A program made the position numbers and the translations under genes. The notes beneath the pieces were generated by a model. It was not told the DNA's origin. It saw only the letters and a program-made list of their open reading frames with translations, and ran no database searches. Source: Frigididesulfovibrio sp031551885 (GTDB lineage: Bacteria; Desulfobacterota; Desulfovibrionia; Desulfovibrionales; Desulfovibrionaceae). From it: a stretch of DNA of 18,060 nucleotides. Shown here piece after piece: positions 14,045 through 18,060 of the stretch (its first letter is position 1; every line of letters starts with the position of its first letter). Where the stretch lies: positions 1-18,060 of the forward strand of contig JAVBMX010000117.1 of assembly GCA_031551885.1 (NCBI GenBank), written 5' to 3'.

Positions 14045-14542
14045 ATGAATCCCGAACTGCATCACCCCAAAGTCCTGGACCTCCCCGCCCTGCTGCGGGC
14101 TTTGGAGCCGTTGCGCACGGCCGGCAAAAAGCTCGTCTTCACCAACGGCTGCTATGATATCCTGCACCCCGGCCACGTGGATTTGCTTGAACGGGCCCGG
14201 GCCATGGGCGACGCCCTGATCCTGGCCCTGAACACCGACGCCTCGGTGCGCCGGCTGGGCAAAGGCGCCGACCGTCCGGTGAATCCCTACCCGGTGCGGG
14301 CTTTTACGGCGGCGCACCTGGCCTCCGTGGATTTTGTGACCTTGTTTGACGAAGATACCCCCTTGGAGGTGATTCGGGCGGTGCGCCCGGATATCCTGAT
14401 CAAGGGCGGCGACTGGGCCCCGGACCGCATCGTGGGCAAAGACGTCGTCGAAGCCGGCGGCGGCAGCGTGCATTCTCTGCCGCTTTTGCCCGGCTATTCC
14501 ACCACCGGGTTGATCGAGCGCATCCGCGCCTCGGCCGGGTAG
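14045..14542 (+). CDS. rfaE2: D-glycero-beta-D-manno-heptose 1-phosphate adenylyltransferase
   Basis: 165 residues, a stand-alone version of the C-terminal half of HldE/RfaE. It transfers AMP from ATP to heptose 1-phosphate to make ADP-heptose, the precursor of the LPS inner core, in the cytoplasm. The nucleotidyltransferase motif is TNGCYDILHPGHVDLLERA with the HxGH box at residues 41-44. Further landmarks are NTDASVRRLGKG, RPVNPYPVRA and the substrate/ATP loop DILIKGGDW with Lys120. aggag lies 6 bases before the ATG at 14045. The length equals the domain's usual size, so the kinase half must be encoded elsewhere. The stop codon TAG is the first three bases of the inverted-repeat element at 14540-14656. 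Confidence 0.94.
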   Translation: MNPELHHPKVLDLPALLRALEPLRTAGKKLVFTNGCYDILHPGHVDLLERARAMGDALILALNTDASVRRLGKGADRPVNPYPVRAFTAAHLASVDFVTLFDEDTPLEVIRAVRPDILIKGGDWAPDRIVGKDVVEAGGGSVHSLPLLPGYSTTGLIERIRASAG

Positions 14543-14656
14543 AGCATTTCAACTTTGAAATGCTCGGTTTCCGCGAAGCGGAAACTCGCTTGCGAGCTCG
14601 TTTGCAAGTTCTTCGGCATATGGTTTCATAGACAATTTCAAAGTGAAATTGCTCTA
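14540..14656. repeat. 117-bp MITE/BIME-like element with palindromic ends
   Basis: The left end tagagcatttcaactttgaa... (14540-14565) and the right end (14631-14656, read on the - strand tagagcaatttcactttgaa...) are inverted copies matching at 21 of 26 positions. Each end is itself a hairpin: gagcatttc/gaaatgctc and caatttca/tgaaattg. Inside are further stems gtttccgc-gaa-gcggaaac and cttgcgag/tttgcaag. There is no open frame. The size and structure fit a non-autonomous element or a bacterial interspersed mosaic element. It could also act as a transcription terminator after rfaE2. Confidence 0.75.
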
Positions 14657-14826
14657 GTGGAGCGGAATCGGATTCAAATTTATTCATTGGGGGGCTCATT
14701 CGGCTTCGTGCCGAACGGACGTCGGGGGGATTCCGACGGTGCCCGAAAAAATCCCGGCCGGAACTCGGGAAAAATCGCCGTGCCGGATACCTCACGCTCA
14801 ACATGTTCCCCTACCGGAGGATTCCT

Positions 14827-16473
14827 GTGAAAAAGATACTGTTCTCCCTCCTGCTCCTGCTCGGCGCGATTCCGGCCGCCCATGCCCAGGTCCCGACCAT
14901 GCCGGAGTCCGTGCTCTTTTACCCGGACATGGCCGAAGTCACCGTGGTCGAGCGCCTGGCCCCCACGACCGTGGCCGGTCGGCGCGGCCTGCTCCTGCAC
15001 CTGCCCGGCAATGCCATGGATGACGGGTTTTCCGTGACCGTGGCCGGCGAGCCGACCGGGCCGGGCATCTGGTACACCGGGACCGACCCTGACGACGAAA
15101 TGCCCGTGGCCGTGGACCCGGAAGATGAAACCAACCAGGAGCGCCGCGCTCTGTTGCAAACCCTGTTGGATGCCCGCCGCGAAAAGGACCGCCTGGAAGG
15201 CGAGTTGGCGACGGTCGTCTCGCGCCTGAAGGCCTGGGATGAGCGCAAGTCTCCGAAAGAAGAGGGCGACAAGCCTGAAGACCTGGACAAGCTCGACACC
15301 CTGCTGGCCGAGCGCCTGCCCAAGCTGCACGCTTCGCGCGAAGAGCTTGGGCGGCTTATCGAGGTTCAGGGCCGGAAAATCCAGAAGGCCGAAAAGGCGC
15401 TGGGCGACTACGATGAAGATCATCAGGATCTGAAGGTGTTGCTGCCGGCCGACGACCTGAGCGGCCCGGTGGAGGTGCGCTACACCTACGCGGTGCCGGC
15501 CTCCATGAGCTCGAAGTACCGCATCCTGGCCGAGCCCGCGAACAAGCGCCTGGCCATCGTTCAGGAAGTGACCCTGGAACAGCATTCCGGCATGGACTGG
15601 AAGGACGTGAAGATGTCCGTCTCGACCCTGCGCCGGCAACAGCTTCTGGCGCCCCAATACCCGGCGTTGTGGCCCATCGCTTTCGCTCGCGTGGTCGACT
15701 ATAAAGCCGAGGCCGACTATGTCTCGAGGGATATGATGATGGAATCCCCTCCGGAGCCCGTCGCCCAGATCAACGTCGGCGCCGGGGCCTCGGGAGATCT
15801 GCGGCGCATGGCCATGAAACCGGCGCCCGTGGCCGAGGATCGCAGCACCTTCCGCCTGTGGGATCTCGGCAGGCGCAGCCTGGAAGACGGCCGTTCCACC
15901 GATGTGGAAGTGCTCAAAAACACCCACGAAGCCACGTTTTTCTACGTGCTTCGCCCGGCCACGGACCGCATGGGCTTTCTCTGCGCCGAAGTGGAAACCA
16001 AAGAGCCCCAGGAACTGCCCCCCGGGCAGGCCCGTTTCTATGTGGACGGCGTGCTCATGGGCGAGTCCCCCTTTGCCTTCAACGGCGACAAAGGGCGTTT
16101 CTTCCTGGGCCAGGATCCGCGCGTGACCGCGACCATGCGCGACCTCAAGCGCGAAGCCGGCACCCAGGGCTTCCTCAGCAAAGAAAACACCGTGGTTTGG
16201 CACTGGGAGATCGAGGTCCGCAACGCCCGCTCCTACCCGGTAAGCATCCAGGTGGAAGATCCGGCCCCGAACCCGGCGGCCGACGTGTTCAGCGTCAAGC
16301 TTGAGTCCAAGCCCGTTCCCGAAAGCGTCTTGACCGATCCCCTCCAGGGCGGGCGCAAGATTTACCGCTGGAGCATGGAGCTCAAGCCGGGCGTGAGCTC
16401 GGTCATCGACCATCAGGTTACGGTTTCCGGCCCGTCCGACAAGCCCTTCGAGCCGGGAAGAGGAACACGCTGA
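14827..16473 (+). CDS. Secreted DUF4139 domain protein
   Basis: 548 residues from a GTG at 14827. I prefer this start to the in-frame ATG at 14803 because ggagg is 6 bases before the GTG and it begins a textbook signal peptide (KKILFSLLLLLGAIPAAHAQ). After the signal peptide come an N-terminal beta region (SVLFYPDMAEVTVVERLAP, DUF4140-like), then a long charged coiled coil (roughly residues 100-205, rich in Glu, Lys, Arg and Leu). The DUF4139 beta-rich domain follows (VEVRYTYAVPASMSSKYRI onward, to the end), with a late AKP-like outer surface and VSVIDHQVTVSGP near the C-terminus. Function of the family is not established; it is expected in the periplasm or outer envelope. Its stop overlaps the ATG of the NlpC/P60 lipoprotein, pointing to coupled translation and a shared task in the cell wall, which is inference. 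Confidence 0.88.
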   Translation: MKKILFSLLLLLGAIPAAHAQVPTMPESVLFYPDMAEVTVVERLAPTTVAGRRGLLLHLPGNAMDDGFSVTVAGEPTGPGIWYTGTDPDDEMPVAVDPEDETNQERRALLQTLLDARREKDRLEGELATVVSRLKAWDERKSPKEEGDKPEDLDKLDTLLAERLPKLHASREELGRLIEVQGRKIQKAEKALGDYDEDHQDLKVLLPADDLSGPVEVRYTYAVPASMSSKYRILAEPANKRLAIVQEVTLEQHSGMDWKDVKMSVSTLRRQQLLAPQYPALWPIAFARVVDYKAEADYVSRDMMMESPPEPVAQINVGAGASGDLRRMAMKPAPVAEDRSTFRLWDLGRRSLEDGRSTDVEVLKNTHEATFFYVLRPATDRMGFLCAEVETKEPQELPPGQARFYVDGVLMGESPFAFNGDKGRFFLGQDPRVTATMRDLKREAGTQGFLSKENTVVWHWEIEVRNARSYPVSIQVEDPAPNPAADVFSVKLESKPVPESVLTDPLQGGRKIYRWSMELKPGVSSVIDHQVTVSGPSDKPFEPGRGTR

Positions 16474-17891
16474 TGCTCGGGGGCATGCGTTCGATCCGCG
16501 CGGGTATTGTGGTTTTGGTCTGCGGCCTGGCCCTTGCGGGTTGCGGCGCAAAGACCGCCGGGTTCGGCACCCGGTACCCCGGCGCGGGCACTCCCGACGC
16601 CAAGCTCTGCCGGGATCTCACGCGCATGCCCCAGGACCTTGCCCCTTACGCGGCCAAAGCCGGGGCGGACAAGCCCCTGCTCACTGCGGCGGAACAGGCG
16701 GCGGCGGTGGAGAAATTCCGCACCCGCCTGTTCCGGCCCTGGGATATCCGCGAGCCCAACAAGTGGGTGAAAAAGGCCCTGGCTTCCGACTTCAACCTGA
16801 AGTCCGAAAACGGCTTTACCGAAAACCTGCGCCCCTTCCCGCCCGAGGAATGGGCCCGGCTGCGGGCCGGCGCCCAGCCGGAGATGTACCCCCTGCGTCG
16901 CGAATACGGCATCACCGTGCGCAACACCTCCCTGCGGGCCATGCCCACGCGTACGCCGCTGTTCCTAAACCCGGACAGGGCCGGGGAAGGCTACCCCTTT
17001 GATTACTTCCAGCACTCGGCCCTGTGGGTGGGCAGCCCGGTCTATATCTGTCACGTGTCCGCCGACGGGCAGTGGGTCCTGGCCGAAACGGATTCCTCCA
17101 CGGGCTGGGTTCCGGCCGAAGATGTGGCCGTTGTCGACGAAGCCTTCCGCACCCGGATGCGCTCGCTCCCCCTGCTGGCCCTGACCCGTGACGACGTTCC
17201 CCTGCATGCCTCGAGCGGTGCCGCCGATCGCGTCACCGGCGGACAGGTCGCGCTCACGGCTCACATCGGAACGCTTCTGCCGTTGGTCCGGCAAAGCTCC
17301 GGCGGGTTTGTGGCCGCCTTCCCGCGCCGGGGCGTCGACGGTCTGGCCGTATGGACCGAAGCCGGGCTCGCCGCCGATCAGGCCGCCGTCTGGCCCCTCG
17401 CTGCCACGCCCGCGAACATCGCCCGCCTGGGCAACGAGATGCTCGGACGGCCCTACGGGTGGGGCGGCATGCTGGAAAACCGCGATTGTTCCTCCCTGAC
17501 CAGAGATTTACTTATTCCCTTCGGCATTCGCTTGCCGCGCAATTCGGCCGCCCAAGCCAAGGTCGGCGCGCAGCATGATCTCAACGGTCTTGCCCCGGAG
17601 CAGAAAGAAGCCCGTATCCTGGCCGAGGGCAAGCCGTTCTTCTCGTTCATCCGGATGCCCGGCCATATCGGCCTGTATCTGGGCGAGTTTGAAGGCAAGC
17701 CGGCCATGTTCCACAGTCTCTGGGGGTTGCGGGTCAACACCGCTGGCCCGGACGGCCCCATGAACGGCCGGGCGATTATCGGCAAAGCCGTGGTCACTTC
17801 CCTGCGCCCCGGCGTGGAACTGCCCAACCTGACCTCGCCCGCCGGCCTCGCCGACCGCGCCGATACGTTGACGATTTTGCCGGAAAATTAG
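16473..17891 (+). CDS. SH3-domain NlpC/P60 (C40) peptidase lipoprotein
   Basis: 472 residues. The ATG at 16473 overlaps the TGA of the DUF4139 gene and has aagagga 8 bases upstream. A lipoprotein signal with lipobox LALAGC anchors it to the envelope. An N-terminal helical stabilising domain (about 40-140) is followed by two SH3-like domains (NTSLRAMPTRTPLFLNP..., with a GQWVLAETDSSTGWVPAEDV strand set, then LALTRDDVPLHASSG...). The last part is the NlpC/P60 domain with catalytic Cys339 (ENRDCSSLTRDLL), His398 (MPGHIGLYLGEF) and His414 (MFHSLWGLRVN). The same four-part architecture is known from a Desulfovibrio vulgaris protein studied as a gamma-D-glutamyl-diamino acid endopeptidase. Expected role: trimming peptidoglycan stem peptides. 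All catalytic residues are present. Confidence 0.93.
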   Translation: MLGGMRSIRAGIVVLVCGLALAGCGAKTAGFGTRYPGAGTPDAKLCRDLTRMPQDLAPYAAKAGADKPLLTAAEQAAAVEKFRTRLFRPWDIREPNKWVKKALASDFNLKSENGFTENLRPFPPEEWARLRAGAQPEMYPLRREYGITVRNTSLRAMPTRTPLFLNPDRAGEGYPFDYFQHSALWVGSPVYICHVSADGQWVLAETDSSTGWVPAEDVAVVDEAFRTRMRSLPLLALTRDDVPLHASSGAADRVTGGQVALTAHIGTLLPLVRQSSGGFVAAFPRRGVDGLAVWTEAGLAADQAAVWPLAATPANIARLGNEMLGRPYGWGGMLENRDCSSLTRDLLIPFGIRLPRNSAAQAKVGAQHDLNGLAPEQKEARILAEGKPFFSFIRMPGHIGLYLGEFEGKPAMFHSLWGLRVNTAGPDGPMNGRAIIGKAVVTSLRPGVELPNLTSPAGLADRADTLTILPEN

Positions 17892-17901
17892 AGTAAGTGA
17901 G

Positions 17902-18056
17902 AATTTGGGGGATTCCATCCCCCAATCCCTCTGGCAGGGGATTGAATCCCCTGCACCCCCATTGTCGGCAAATCCGCGCTTTGCGCGGGTTTGCCGACAG
18001 ATGAGGGGGTCTGGGGGGAATCATTCCCCCCAGCGGGGTTTGGGGCGGAGCCCCAA
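17902..18056. repeat. Multi-hairpin intergenic repeat, copy B
   Basis: Second copy of the element at 12991-13142, here better preserved. Five successive stems can be drawn: ttgggggatt/aatccccc-type at 17904-17925; caggggatt/aatcccctg at 17935-17953; the main stem attgtcggcaaa.../...tttgccgaca at 17961-17999; ctggggggaa/ttccccccag at about 18010-18034; and ggggtttggggcggagcccc to 18054. It starts 11 bases after the stop of the NlpC/P60 gene, so it may also end that transcript. Confidence 0.8.
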
Positions 18057-18060
18057 GTCA

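Noticed and set aside
14680..16551. A 623-codon - strand open frame opposite the DUF4139 gene
   Set aside because: Shadow frame of a GC-rich gene; the + strand protein has a signal peptide, a domain match and coupled translation with the next gene.

Overview
The window looks like chromosomal DNA of a GC-rich, anaerobic, Gram-negative bacterium, most likely a Desulfovibrio-type member of the Desulfovibrionaceae. This is inferred from three things. The signal peptides, heptose enzyme and lipoprotein imply an outer membrane. A four-domain SH3/NlpC-P60 lipoprotein has an architecture known from Desulfovibrio vulgaris. The intergenic spaces carry GC-rich multi-hairpin repeats. No rRNA, tRNA, CRISPR array, transposase or replication origin was recognised.

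Layout. At 1-2245 there are two small damaged-looking genes in long non-coding spacers: a secreted hypothetical protein with an apparent frameshift at a run of seven G (404-1031, + strand), and an HdeD/DUF308-type membrane protein whose first transmembrane segment is cut off by an in-frame amber codon (1339-1875, - strand). At 2246-4890, all on the - strand, are a small secreted protein, a DUF2589 protein, and a second longer protein with the same N-terminal pattern. At 5105-9424 (- strand) lies the dominant feature, a 1439-residue protein made of about 44 tandem 28-29-residue RTX-like units plus a C-terminal module typical of type I secretion substrates. It has a strong terminator behind it and an AT-rich leader in front. 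At 9804-10313 (- strand) is a secreted GlcG/HbpS-family protein.

From 10701 onward everything is on the + strand and looks like housekeeping. A lone CheY-like receiver, a site-2 protease and trpS are closely packed and probably co-transcribed. A YkgJ cysteine-cluster protein and the heptose-1-phosphate adenylyltransferase rfaE2/hldE-C follow. The last pair, a secreted DUF4139 protein and the NlpC/P60 lipoprotein, are translationally coupled. Several of these products act in or on the envelope (rfaE2 in LPS core heptose supply, NlpC/P60 in peptidoglycan, site-2 protease in the membrane).

The best candidate for something undescribed is the giant repeat protein. Its units alternate strictly between an Asp-type and an Asn-type turn, 18 units end in a cysteine in the same register, and the gene shows nested duplication at three scales. 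Second-tier items are the TrpRS cysteine motif that resembles the [4Fe-4S] site of Thermotoga maritima TrpRS, the DUF2589-like pair, the W-to-amber change in the HdeD gene, the G7 frameshift, and two classes of structured intergenic repeats. One of these repeats supplies the stop codon of rfaE2.
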